From Aestuariibaculum sp. M13 (lineage in GTDB: Bacteria; Bacteroidota; Bacteroidia; Flavobacteriales; Flavobacteriaceae), in contig NZ_JANIAC010000002.1 in assembly GCF_024723255.1 (NCBI RefSeq), forward strand, positions 186,001 to 250,000: a DNA stretch of 64,000 nucleotides. The letters run 5' to 3'. This document shows, one piece after another, positions 15,544 to 23,612 of the stretch. Positions within the stretch are counted from its first letter, which is position 1; the number at the start of each line of letters is the position of its first letter. The notes under the pieces were generated by a model. The model was given only the letters and a program-made list of their open reading frames with translations. It made no database searches and had not been told where the DNA came from. The position numbers were made by a program, and so were the translations under genes.

Positions 15544-16827
15544 TTATAGCCTTCCGTTAACAGGTTCTTTTAAAAAACCTTTTACGTCGTATAGAACGCT
15601 ATTTGGTTTTAAAAGATTCTTTATAGTTATGTTTAGAAATTCGCTGTGAGAAACAGCTAATACTACAGCGTCAAATGTGTTATCTGGTAATTCTGTAATT
15701 GTTTTAAGGTTGTATTCGTAAAATACTTCGTCTGGTTCGGCCCAAGGGTCGTAAATCGTTACTTCTGTACCGTAACTTTGTAATTGATTAATTACATCTA
15801 CAACTTTGGTATTTCTAACATCAGGGCAATTTTCTTTAAATGTGATGCCGAGGATTAAAATTTTAGCATCCTTGATTCGAATATCTTTTTGCGCCATAAG
15901 TTTAATAACCTCAGAAGCCACATAATGCCCCATGCTGTCATTCACGCGACGTCCGGCTAAGATGATTTCCGGGTGATAACCTATTTCGATAGCTTTTTGA
16001 GCTAAATAATAAGGATCAACACCTATGCAGTGTCCTCCAACTAAGCCAGGTTTAAAAGGAAGAAAGTTCCATTTGGTTCCGGCAGCTTCTAAAACGGCTT
16101 GTGTGTCAATATTCATTAGGTTGAAAATCTTTGCTAACTCATTCACAAAAGCAATATTAATATCGCGTTGTGAGTTTTCAATAACTTTTGCAGCTTCAGC
16201 AACTTTTATAGATGGGGCTAAATGAGTGCCTGCAGAAATAACACTAGCGTATAATTGGTCTACTTTTTTACCAATTTCTGGGGTGGAGCCAGAAGTGACC
16301 TTTAGAATTTTGTCTACCGTATGCAATTTATCTCCTGGGTTAATACGCTCCGGAGAATAACCTGCAAAAAAGTCTTTGTTGAATTTTAATCCGCTTATAT
16401 TTTCTAAAACAGGGATGCATTCATCTTCTGTTACTCCCGGGTAAACTGTGGACTCGTAAATAACAATATCGCCTTGTTTTAAAACTTTAGCAATCGATTC
16501 AGTGGATTTATAAAGAGGTGTTAAATCAGGTTTATTGTTTTTGTCAATAGGAGTAGGGACAGTTACAATGTAATAATTACATTCTTTAATGTCTTCTAAT
16601 TGAGAAGAACAAAAAAGACCATTAGACATGCTTTCTGTTGAAGATTTTAAAACCGCTTTCAGTTCATCTTCTTCAACTTCTAGTGTTATGTCATTGCCTT
16701 TGTTTAATTCTTCTATGCGTTTTTGACTGATATCAAAACCTATAACGGGGTATTTTGTAGCAAATAATCTTGCGAGGGGTAAGCCAACATAGCCTAAGCC
16801 TACAATAGCAATTTTAATATCCTTCAT
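15544..16827 (-). CDS. Nucleotide-sugar dehydrogenase, UDP-GalNAc/GlcNAc 6-dehydrogenase type (WbpO/TviB-like)
   Basis: A 427-residue member of the UDP-glucose/GDP-mannose dehydrogenase family. It has the N-terminal NAD-binding GLGYVGLP, the conserved YESTVYPG and FAGYSPERINPGD, the catalytic Cys in GGHCIGVDPYYLA at about residue 265, and the C-terminal NAD domain with LGITFKENCPDVRNTKV. This subgroup oxidises C6 of UDP-N-acetylhexosamines to give uronic acids for capsule or O-antigen. The next gene is a WbpP/TviC-type C4-epimerase, and the same pair makes UDP-GalNAcA in Vi-antigen and O6-antigen synthesis. The genes are 15 bases apart and clearly one operon. A UDP-glucose dehydrogenase role is less likely given the partner. 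Confidence 0.9.
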   Translation of the reverse strand: MKDIKIAIVGLGYVGLPLARLFATKYPVIGFDISQKRIEELNKGNDITLEVEEDELKAVLKSSTESMSNGLFCSSQLEDIKECNYYIVTVPTPIDKNNKPDLTPLYKSTESIAKVLKQGDIVIYESTVYPGVTEDECIPVLENISGLKFNKDFFAGYSPERINPGDKLHTVDKILKVTSGSTPEIGKKVDQLYASVISAGTHLAPSIKVAEAAKVIENSQRDINIAFVNELAKIFNLMNIDTQAVLEAAGTKWNFLPFKPGLVGGHCIGVDPYYLAQKAIEIGYHPEIILAGRRVNDSMGHYVASEVIKLMAQKDIRIKDAKILILGITFKENCPDVRNTKVVDVINQLQSYGTEVTIYDPWAEPDEVFYEYNLKTITELPDNTFDAVVLAVSHSEFLNITIKNLLKPNSVLYDVKGFLKEPVNGRL

Positions 16828-16842
16828 ATGTATTAAAGTCTT

Positions 16843-17841
16843 TTATCTCAAATGATTCCAATACCACTTAACAGCTTCTTGTAATCCTGATTTTATATCG
16901 TATTTTGGGTTGTAATTTAATAAATCTTTTGCCTTGTCTATTGAGGCTAAGGAATGGGGGATGTCACCAATTCTATTGTCTTTGTGTTTAATTTCAATGT
17001 GTTTTATATTTTCATCATAAGATGACAGGTAGGTTTTTAGTAAAGACGTAAGTTCTAAAAGTGTTGTACGCTCACCATAGGCTACATTGTAAACGGTATT
17101 TAACGCATTTTCATTTGTAGTTGTTAATGCATTAATATTAATTTGAACAACATTATCTATATAAGTAAAATCCCTTGAGTAGCTTCCATCTCCATTAATT
17201 ACGGGAGATTCATGTTTTATAAGTTGCTGAACAAATTTTGGGATAACAGCAGCATACGCTCCGTTTGGGTCTTGACGTCTTCCAAATACATTGAAATATC
17301 GCAATCCGATAGAATCCAAACCATATGTAGAATGGAAAATATCAGCATATAATTCGTTAACGTATTTTGTAATAGCGTATGGAGAAAGCGGTTTTCCTAT
17401 TTTATGTTCTACTTTAGGTAAAGATTTGCTATCTCCATAAGTTGAGGAGCTTGCGGCATAAATAAAACGCTTTACATTAGCTTCTTTTGAGGCAACAAGC
17501 ATATTTAAAAAACCAGAAACATTAACCTCGTTTGTGGTGATTGGGTCACTTATAGATCGGGGAACAGAACCTAGAGCGGCTTGATGTAAAACATAATCTA
17601 CATTGTAGCATGCAGCTTTACAATCATTCAGATTTCTAATATCTCCTTCAATGAGCTTAAAATTCGGATGATTTTTAAAACCCTCCAGATTTTCTCTTTT
17701 TCCGGTGGAAAAATTATCCAGACAAGTCACCTTTATATGGTAAGATAGAAGATATTCACAAAGATTTGAGCCTATAAAACCAGCGCCACCCGTTACTAAA
17801 ACGTGTTTATTTTTTAGGATGTCTAATTGTTCAGGTGTCAT
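16843..17841 (-). CDS. UDP-N-acetylglucosamine 4-epimerase type SDR (WbpP/TviC-like)
   Basis: The 332-residue extended short-chain dehydrogenase has the NAD motif GGAGFIG near residue 18, the catalytic YAITK, and hallmarks of the WbpP/TviC group (HQAALGSVPRSISDP, ASSSTYGDSKSLPK, GRRQDPNGAYAAVIPKF, GDGSYSRDFTYIDNV). It interconverts UDP-GlcNAc and UDP-GalNAc. It is the first gene of a two-gene operon with the 6-dehydrogenase, giving UDP-GalNAcA from UDP-GlcNAc. The intergenic gap to the divergent aminotransferase gene is 131 bases and should hold both promoters. Confidence 0.9.
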   Translation of the reverse strand: MTPEQLDILKNKHVLVTGGAGFIGSNLCEYLLSYHIKVTCLDNFSTGKRENLEGFKNHPNFKLIEGDIRNLNDCKAACYNVDYVLHQAALGSVPRSISDPITTNEVNVSGFLNMLVASKEANVKRFIYAASSSTYGDSKSLPKVEHKIGKPLSPYAITKYVNELYADIFHSTYGLDSIGLRYFNVFGRRQDPNGAYAAVIPKFVQQLIKHESPVINGDGSYSRDFTYIDNVVQININALTTTNENALNTVYNVAYGERTTLLELTSLLKTYLSSYDENIKHIEIKHKDNRIGDIPHSLASIDKAKDLLNYNPKYDIKSGLQEAVKWYWNHLR

Positions 17842-17972
17842 TTTATAGTTCTTTTTAGAAAACGGATTAAAAATATAAATGTATTTTTAATTGCTAAACT
17901 AATTCATGTATTGTTTTCTTTTTTTATTCAATTTTAAATGATTTAATTTAGTTTTAAACCTACTAAAAGAAT

Positions 17973-19103
17973 TTGATGAGCAGTAGTAAGAGGATTTATT
18001 TATCGTCTCCGCATATGAGTGGGTTAGAGCAGGATTTTGTAAATCATGCTTTTGAAACAAATTGGATAGCTCCTGTAGGGGATAATATTGAAGGGTTTGA
18101 ATCCGATTTGGAAAACTTTCTGAATAATAAAGCTTATGCGATTGCATTAAATTCGGGAACATCAGCAATTCACCTGGCTATGCTGTTATTGGGAATAACA
18201 AAAGGCGATGAAGTTTTATGTCAGAGTTTTACGTTTGTAGCTTCAGTGAATCCTGTGATTTATGCTGGTGCAACACCTGTTTTTGTGGATAGTGAAGCTG
18301 AAACCTGGAATATGTCCCCAAAACTTCTGGAAGAAGCTATTCAAAACAGAATAAAAAATTACAAAAAACCCAAAGCAATTATTACGGTACATCTTTATGG
18401 AATGCCTTATAAAGTTGATGAAATAAATACTGTTGCTAAAAAATATGATATTCCGGTTATTGAAGATGCTGCCGAAGCCCTGGGTAGTTTCTATAAAGGT
18501 GAGCCTTGTGGTATTTTTGGGGATTTTAGCGTGTTTTCGTTTAATGGAAATAAAATTATTACGACTTCGGCAGGAGGAGCTTTAATGGTGAAAAATTTAG
18601 ATGAAAAGAGTAATGCAATATTCTTGTCTAGTCAGGCAAAAGAAGAATCTGAACATTATGAGCATTCTAAAATAGGGTTTAACTATAGGATGAGTAATGT
18701 TTTGGCAGGAATTGGGCGAGGACAAATGAAAGTTTTAAAAGGCAGAGTGGAAGCGAGACGGAATAATTTCGAGTTTTATAAAACAGAATTATCTACACTT
18801 AAAAATATTACATTCTTAGAGGAGCCTAGTAATAGTGTGTCTAACCGTTGGTTAAGCTGTGTTGTGTTGGAGTCTTTTGAGGAAAGGGAGTGTATTCGTT
18901 TAGCTTTAGAAGCCGAAAACATAGAATCACGACCTTTATGGAAGCCTATGCATTTGCAACCTGTTTTTAAAAATTGTTTGAGTTTTACTAATGGAATTTC
19001 TGAAGACCTATTCAGAAGGGGGCTATGTTTACCAAGCGGATCCAACCTAAGTCAGGAAGATTTGAAGAAAGTAGTAAACGTGATATTGAAATTGGTTGAC
19101 TAA
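17973..19103 (+). CDS. DegT/DnrJ/EryC1/StrS-family sugar aminotransferase
   Basis: The 376-residue PLP enzyme transfers an amino group to a nucleotide-linked keto-sugar. Family marks are GDNIEGFESDLENFL, ALNSGTSAIHLAM, EVLCQSFTFVAS, VIEDAAEALGSF and FSFNGNKIITTSAGGALM with the PLP-binding Lys. The sequence resembles the PglE/PseC-type enzymes that act on UDP-4-keto-6-deoxy-GlcNAc. The required 4,6-dehydratase (21489) and a PglC-type transferase (22619) are in the window, but an acetyltransferase of the PglD type is not. A Met at residue 2 and the start at 17973 differ by one codon only. A strong terminator closes the gene. Confidence 0.9.
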   Translation: MMSSSKRIYLSSPHMSGLEQDFVNHAFETNWIAPVGDNIEGFESDLENFLNNKAYAIALNSGTSAIHLAMLLLGITKGDEVLCQSFTFVASVNPVIYAGATPVFVDSEAETWNMSPKLLEEAIQNRIKNYKKPKAIITVHLYGMPYKVDEINTVAKKYDIPVIEDAAEALGSFYKGEPCGIFGDFSVFSFNGNKIITTSAGGALMVKNLDEKSNAIFLSSQAKEESEHYEHSKIGFNYRMSNVLAGIGRGQMKVLKGRVEARRNNFEFYKTELSTLKNITFLEEPSNSVSNRWLSCVVLESFEERECIRLALEAENIESRPLWKPMHLQPVFKNCLSFTNGISEDLFRRGLCLPSGSNLSQEDLKKVVNVILKLVD

Positions 19104-19106
19104 TAA

Positions 19107-19136
19107 AAAAAGCCTGCAATTATATTGCAGGCTTTT
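19107..19136. terminator. Intrinsic terminator between the aminotransferase gene and aroB
   Basis: The 12-base arms AAAAGCCTGCAA and TTGCAGGCTTTT form a perfect stem with a five-base loop, flanked by A and T runs; it can act for both converging genes. Confidence 0.85.
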
Positions 19137-19141
19137 GGTTT

Positions 19142-20209
19142 TTATGATGCATAAAAATTAAAAGCATCAATTATAATGTTATCATCGACCAAACAGTCTA
19201 TTTTCGGTTTACCTATGTCTTCTAAAAGAACGAAATTGATATTCCCATGATTGTTCTTTTTGTCGTATTTCATTAAATCCATAATCGGCTGACGTTCATC
19301 TTCACTTATGTCAATCTTTCCGTAGTATTCAGTAAAGAACTCTTTGATTTTTAATGTTGTTTCTTTTGGGAATCCGGTTAACTCTGTTGAGATGTAAGCG
19401 GCTAAAATCATACCTATTACAATGGCTTCTCCGTGTAAGAGCGTTGTTTTTTCCGGGGTACTTAAAAAATAAGTTTCAATAGCATGACCTAAGGTGTGGC
19501 CGAAATTCAATGTCTTTCTTAATCCGTTTTCGAAAGGATCAATTTCAACGACATTCTTTTTAATTAAAACCGATTCATGAATCAGTTGATCTAAATCGTT
19601 CGTGTTTAATTCTGAAAGGTTTTGAAACTTATTCCAATAGTTCTCACTGCTTATAAGTCCGTGTTTTAGCATTTCAGCTAAACCTGAACGCATTTGGTTT
19701 TGAGGTAATGTAGCTAGGAATTGGGTATCGATTAATACTAGGTTGGGATTACTTATGACTCCAATTTGATTTTTCAAATGACCAAGATCAACGCCGGTTT
19801 TTCCTCCAACAGAAGCATCAACCATGGAAAGAAGAGTTGTTGGGACATTTACATAAGCAATACCACGTTTAAAAGTGCAGGCTACAAAACCTCCTAAATC
19901 GGTAATAACTCCGCCGCCAATATTAATTAATAAACTTTTTCTATCGGCATCTAATTCAGATAGGGTGTTCCACACACCAACGCAGGTGTCGATTGTTTTG
20001 TTTATTTCGCCAGATTCTATTTCTATAATTTCTATAACAATCTCCGTTTCTAATTGTTTTAAGAAAAATGGTAAGCAAAATTCATGTGTATTTTCATCAA
20101 CTAAAATAAATATTTTTGAAAAATTATTTTCATTAATGTGCTTATTTAAAGCAGGATATATAATGTCATTAAAATGAATAGTACAGTTGTTTGTTTGAAT
20201 AGAATCCAT
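19142..20209 (-). CDS. aroB: 3-dehydroquinate synthase
   Basis: The 355-residue enzyme makes 3-dehydroquinate from DAHP in the shikimate pathway. Clear family segments are GGGVITDLGGFVACTFKRG and VPTTLLSMVDASVGGKTGVD, KNQIGVISNP, GLAEMLKHGLI, RKTLNFGHTLGHAIET and LLHGEAIVIGM, which include the NAD and metal ligands (Glu in LAEMLKHG and His in GHTLGHA and LLHGEA). The last part ends MKYDKKNNHGNINFVLL as usual. It stands alone on its strand between polysaccharide genes and proline dehydrogenase, diverging from the latter. Confidence 0.97.
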   Translation of the reverse strand: MDSIQTNNCTIHFNDIIYPALNKHINENNFSKIFILVDENTHEFCLPFFLKQLETEIVIEIIEIESGEINKTIDTCVGVWNTLSELDADRKSLLINIGGGVITDLGGFVACTFKRGIAYVNVPTTLLSMVDASVGGKTGVDLGHLKNQIGVISNPNLVLIDTQFLATLPQNQMRSGLAEMLKHGLISSENYWNKFQNLSELNTNDLDQLIHESVLIKKNVVEIDPFENGLRKTLNFGHTLGHAIETYFLSTPEKTTLLHGEAIVIGMILAAYISTELTGFPKETTLKIKEFFTEYYGKIDISEDERQPIMDLMKYDKKNNHGNINFVLLEDIGKPKIDCLVDDNIIIDAFNFYAS

Positions 20210-20310
20210 TGATTTTTTTAACTTTTTTTTAAGTTGTGAAATTTAAGGAGATTTTACATAAAATGATAACTTCGCCTGCATTATCTTTATATAAATTTTG
20301 ATTTTTCGTT

Positions 20311-21486
20311 ATGAGTGTAGAACGCATATTCGACAACACGGAAGTAGCCTTTGCGCTTAAAAGTGACTCTGAATTAGAGCGCGCTTATTTTTTATTCAAA
20401 ATGATATCTATAGAGCCTTTGGTTCGAATAGGGACAGCAGCGACAAATTTTGCAATTAAAGCACATTTGCCGGTTAAAGGTCTTATTCGCGCCACGGTAT
20501 TCGATCATTTTTGTGGCGGCGTAAATGAAGAGGACTGCTTACCTGTCATTAATAAAATGTATGAAAAAGGCGTGAGCTCTGTACTTGATTTTTCTGTTGA
20601 AGGAAAAGAAAGTGAAAAAGAGTTTGATAACGCTTGCAATGTGGTTCTTAAAATCATGGAATTTTCAAAGGAACTAAAAGCTATTCCAATTGCTGTATTT
20701 AAACCAACAGGCTTTGGTCGTTTTTATTTATATGAAAAATTAGGAAAAGGAGAAGCTTTTACAGATAAAGAGCAAGAAGAATGGAATAAGGTTGTAGCTC
20801 GATTTGATGCTGTTTGTAAAAAAGCGAAAGATTATAATATAGCGGTTCTAATCGATGCTGAAGAAAGCTGGATGCAAGATGCTGCTGATGATTTGGTAAC
20901 TGAGATGATGAAAAAATATAACACTGAGAAACCAGTTGTATATAATACACTTCAAATGTATCGTCACGATAGAATGGAATTTCTAAAGAAGGAATATGCG
21001 AAAGCTAAAGCTGAAGGTTATTTTTTAGGGTATAAGATTGTTCGTGGTGCTTACATGGAAAAGGAAAATGAAAGAGCAGAAGAGAATGGATATCCAACAC
21101 CTATTTGTGCAAGTAAAGCCGCTACAGATGATAACTTTAATGATTGTTTAAATTATATTTTAGATCATATTGAAGATATATCGCTGTTTGCTGGGACACA
21201 TAACGAAGAGAGTTCATATTTATTAATGAACTTGATGAAACAAAAAGGATTAGAGAATAATGACTCTCGAGTTTGGTTTGGTCAGTTATATGGAATGAGT
21301 GATCATATAAGTTTCAATTTATCAAGCTTAGGTTATAATGTAGCTAAATATATTCCTTTTGGCCCGGTTAGAGATGTGATGCCTTATTTAATTCGTCGTG
21401 CAGAAGAAAACACTTCAGTGGCGGGGCAAACAGGAAGAGAGTTAACATTATTGACCAAAGAAAAGAAGCGAAGAAAGAAACTTTAA
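20311..21486 (+). CDS. Proline dehydrogenase (single-domain PRODH)
   Basis: The 391-residue flavoenzyme oxidises proline to pyrroline-5-carboxylate and passes electrons to quinones. Segments that mark the PutA PRODH barrel are AVFKPTGFGRF, VLIDAEESWMQ, YNTLQMYRHDRM, YKIVRGAYMEKENERA, FAGTHNEESSYL, VWFGQLYGMSDHIS and the C-terminal YIPFGPVRDVMPYLIRRAEEN with the substrate-binding arginine pair. It is not fused to the P5C dehydrogenase, which must be encoded elsewhere. It converges with the CapD-type gene with only two bases between the stop codons. Confidence 0.95.
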   Translation: MSVERIFDNTEVAFALKSDSELERAYFLFKMISIEPLVRIGTAATNFAIKAHLPVKGLIRATVFDHFCGGVNEEDCLPVINKMYEKGVSSVLDFSVEGKESEKEFDNACNVVLKIMEFSKELKAIPIAVFKPTGFGRFYLYEKLGKGEAFTDKEQEEWNKVVARFDAVCKKAKDYNIAVLIDAEESWMQDAADDLVTEMMKKYNTEKPVVYNTLQMYRHDRMEFLKKEYAKAKAEGYFLGYKIVRGAYMEKENERAEENGYPTPICASKAATDDNFNDCLNYILDHIEDISLFAGTHNEESSYLLMNLMKQKGLENNDSRVWFGQLYGMSDHISFNLSSLGYNVAKYIPFGPVRDVMPYLIRRAEENTSVAGQTGRELTLLTKEKKRRKKL

Positions 21487-21494
21487 TATTAAAG
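21481..21494. repeat. 14-base perfect palindrome holding two convergent stop codons
   Basis: CTTTAATATTAAAG is self-complementary. The TAA of proline dehydrogenase (21484-21486) and, on the other strand, the TAA of the dehydratase gene (21489-21491) lie symmetrically within it. It is followed by a T-run on the plus strand (21498-21504) and may be a weak terminator. Confidence 0.6.
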
Positions 21495-22553
21495 AAGTTT
21501 TTTTAAAATCGACTTAATTTCCTGAGTTGATGATTCTGGAGAAATATTTTCCAAAGATTTAAAGTCTACTATTTGTTTAGTAGGCTTTTTTTTGTGTTCA
21601 ATCTGAAAGATTTCGGGGTGATTTGTTGGAGTTAGTAATTCACTTTCAGCTACCATAGTTTCGTGCATTTTTTCTCCAGAACGAACACCTGAAACTTCAA
21701 TTTTTAAATCACTCTTTTTTGAAATGGAAATAATAGCTTTTGCTAAATCTAAAATCTTTACGGCTTGACTTGTTTTAAATATTAAAGTATTGTTTTTGTT
21801 CGTTTTAAGACAGGTAGACTCAAGTATTAGTTGACATGCTTTTTCTTTGCCTATAAAGTAGCGCGTCATGCTATTATCAGTAATTGTTAGAGTTGAATTC
21901 AACTCAATTTGTCTTAAAAACACAGGTAGCACAGAGCCATTCGAACCTAGTATATTTCCAAACCTAGTTATTATAAATTGTGTATTTGAATTTGGAGTAA
22001 TTTGTTTGAGATACTGTTCTGAAATATTTTTAGTCATTCCCATAATACTGGTGGGTTCAACAGCTTTGTCGGAAGAAATAAAAACAAAGGTCTTTACATT
22101 ATAGTTAATAGCAAAATCTGAAAGGTGCTTTGTTGCTAAAATGTTTGTTTTTATAGCTTCGTAAGGATGAGTTTCCATTAGAGGCACATGCTTATAAGCA
22201 GCGCAATGAAAAATAATGGTTGGTTTGTAGGTGTTAAATAAACATTCAACCGAAGTTTTATCGTTTATGTTTGTTATTTTGAAAACTATTGAACTGGTGA
22301 GTTGTGTTTCAAAATCAATAAAAAGGTTATAAAGTGCAGATTCTGCAATATCGACCAGGATGATTTTTTTATAAGAACATTTTATAAGTTGATTAAATAG
22401 TTCTTTACCAATCGTACCTGCAGCACCAGTAATTAAGATGGTTTCTTCAGAAAAATCGAAAGTTTTATTCGGATTGAAATTATTAATATTAGTATCAAAT
22501 ATATTGGTATGGTTAATAAGTTGATCTATATAATAATCAATCGAGTAGTTCAT
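21489..22553 (-). CDS. CapD/FlaA1-type UDP-GlcNAc 4,6-dehydratase, short soluble form
   Basis: The 354-residue extended SDR has the NAD-binding ITGAAGTIGKEL near residue 40 and the inverted catalytic motif SSDKAVEPTSIMGMTK, where Met replaces the usual Tyr, as in CapD/FlaA1/WbpM-type dehydratases. RFGNILGSNGSVLPVF, NSMTRYFI and SGVRSGEKMHETM complete the family pattern. The membrane domain of long WbpM/PglF proteins is absent. The reaction gives UDP-4-keto-6-deoxy-GlcNAc (or its C5 epimer), the substrate for DegT-type aminotransferases such as the one at 17973. It is followed on the same strand by the sugar transferase gene at 22619 lying upstream in transcription, so the two are likely cotranscribed. 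Confidence 0.9.
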   Translation of the reverse strand: MNYSIDYYIDQLINHTNIFDTNINNFNPNKTFDFSEETILITGAAGTIGKELFNQLIKCSYKKIILVDIAESALYNLFIDFETQLTSSIVFKITNINDKTSVECLFNTYKPTIIFHCAAYKHVPLMETHPYEAIKTNILATKHLSDFAINYNVKTFVFISSDKAVEPTSIMGMTKNISEQYLKQITPNSNTQFIITRFGNILGSNGSVLPVFLRQIELNSTLTITDNSMTRYFIGKEKACQLILESTCLKTNKNNTLIFKTSQAVKILDLAKAIISISKKSDLKIEVSGVRSGEKMHETMVAESELLTPTNHPEIFQIEHKKKPTKQIVDFKSLENISPESSTQEIKSILKKLL

Positions 22554-22618
22554 TCGGTTTAATTTAAGTAGCTACAAAGTAGAAATAATAAAAATTTAGT
22601 GCAAATAGAAGTTATTTC

Positions 22619-23215
22619 TTATTCTACGATAATCTTGGTAAAAGTTTGTAATAATAATTTTATATCGAACAATAAACTTCTTTTTTTAATATATTCCTTG
22701 TTGAGTTTTAATTTATCCGGCATGATAGAATGAATGTAGAATTTTTCTGGGTTTTCAGCTGATTTTAATAACTCTGCTTCATGCCTGTATTTTATAGATG
22801 CCAAACCTGTAACGCCTGGTTTAACGGCTAATACTTCTAAATCAGATTGAGAATACAAGTTAACATAATGTCGCAATTCAGGTCTTGGGCCTACAAAACT
22901 CATGTCTCCAATTAAAACGTTGATTAGCTGAGGGAGTTCGTCTAATTTATATTTGCGTAAAATACAGCCTAGTTTCGTTATTCTTTTATCGTTGTTCCCT
23001 AAGGTAAGAAGGTTTTTATCTTCAGAATTAACAATCATAGTACGAAACTTAAAGATATTGAAATCTTTATTCATTTTGCCGACACGCGATTGTTTAAAAA
23101 TAACAGGTCCTTTTGAATCTAGTCTTATGAGAAGAGCTAATAATAGGAGCAAAGGAGTAAATAAAACGAGCGATAAAAAAGAAAAAACAATATCAAATAT
23201 TCGTTTTATTACCAT
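22619..23215 (-). CDS. Undecaprenyl-phosphate sugar phosphotransferase, small monotopic type (PglC/WcaJ family)
   Basis: The 198-residue product corresponds to the minimal catalytic unit of bacterial sugar transferases. It has an N-terminal re-entrant hydrophobic helix (IVFSFLSLVLFTPLLLLLALLI), then FKQSRVGKMNKDFNIFKFRTM, the catalytic Asp-Glu dyad and anchor in KYKLDELPQLINVL, GDMSFVGPRPE and KPGVTGLASI. It starts glycan assembly by moving a sugar-1-phosphate from a UDP-sugar to undecaprenyl phosphate on the inner membrane. Size and neighbours (4,6-dehydratase, aminotransferase) suggest a di-amino or amino trideoxy sugar. No glycosyltransferase, flippase or polymerase gene is in the window. 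Confidence 0.93.
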   Translation of the reverse strand: MVIKRIFDIVFSFLSLVLFTPLLLLLALLIRLDSKGPVIFKQSRVGKMNKDFNIFKFRTMIVNSEDKNLLTLGNNDKRITKLGCILRKYKLDELPQLINVLIGDMSFVGPRPELRHYVNLYSQSDLEVLAVKPGVTGLASIKYRHEAELLKSAENPEKFYIHSIMPDKLKLNKEYIKKRSLLFDIKLLLQTFTKIIVE

Positions 23216-23223
23216 GCCCCATT

Positions 23224-23571
23224 TTATTTGTATGCAATATTGCTTATGGTTGCAATACTATCGCAGTTTTCAATCGTTAATAAAATATTTTTTTCTTCAT
23301 ATTCTCCTTCAACAACATAAACTCCGCATGGTTTTTTATGCACATCACTTTCAGAGAAATTAACATCCCCTTTTTTTAAAATATAATTCACCATAATAGT
23401 GTCCGATAATTCTGAAGGATAAACAATTTGCTTTTCTCTTATATTTTTAAGCACTCTGGCATCTGGCCCGTAACTGCATGATACTTTTTTTCCGTTTAAA
23501 AAGAATGCCAAAATGATTAAACCGAATGAAAATCCGCCAAGATAATACCCAATACGTTGAATTAATTTCAT
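23224..23571 (-). CDS. Small membrane-anchored protein, DUF4258-like
   Basis: The 115-residue protein has an N-terminal membrane segment (IGYYLGGFSFGLIILAFFL) followed by GKKVSCSYGPDARVLKNI and a small domain with ENCDSIATISNIAYK at the end. It resembles, from memory, the flavobacterial DUF4258 proteins often encoded next to alanine dehydrogenase, which fits its position 41 bases downstream of ald. Function unknown. The gene is followed nine bases later by the sugar transferase gene, so all may share a transcript. Confidence 0.7.
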   Translation of the reverse strand: MKLIQRIGYYLGGFSFGLIILAFFLNGKKVSCSYGPDARVLKNIREKQIVYPSELSDTIMVNYILKKGDVNFSESDVHKKPCGVYVVEGEYEEKNILLTIENCDSIATISNIAYK

Positions 23572-23612
23572 GTATAAAATTTATGGTTGGCTTTAATTAA
23601 AACAGGATGAGA

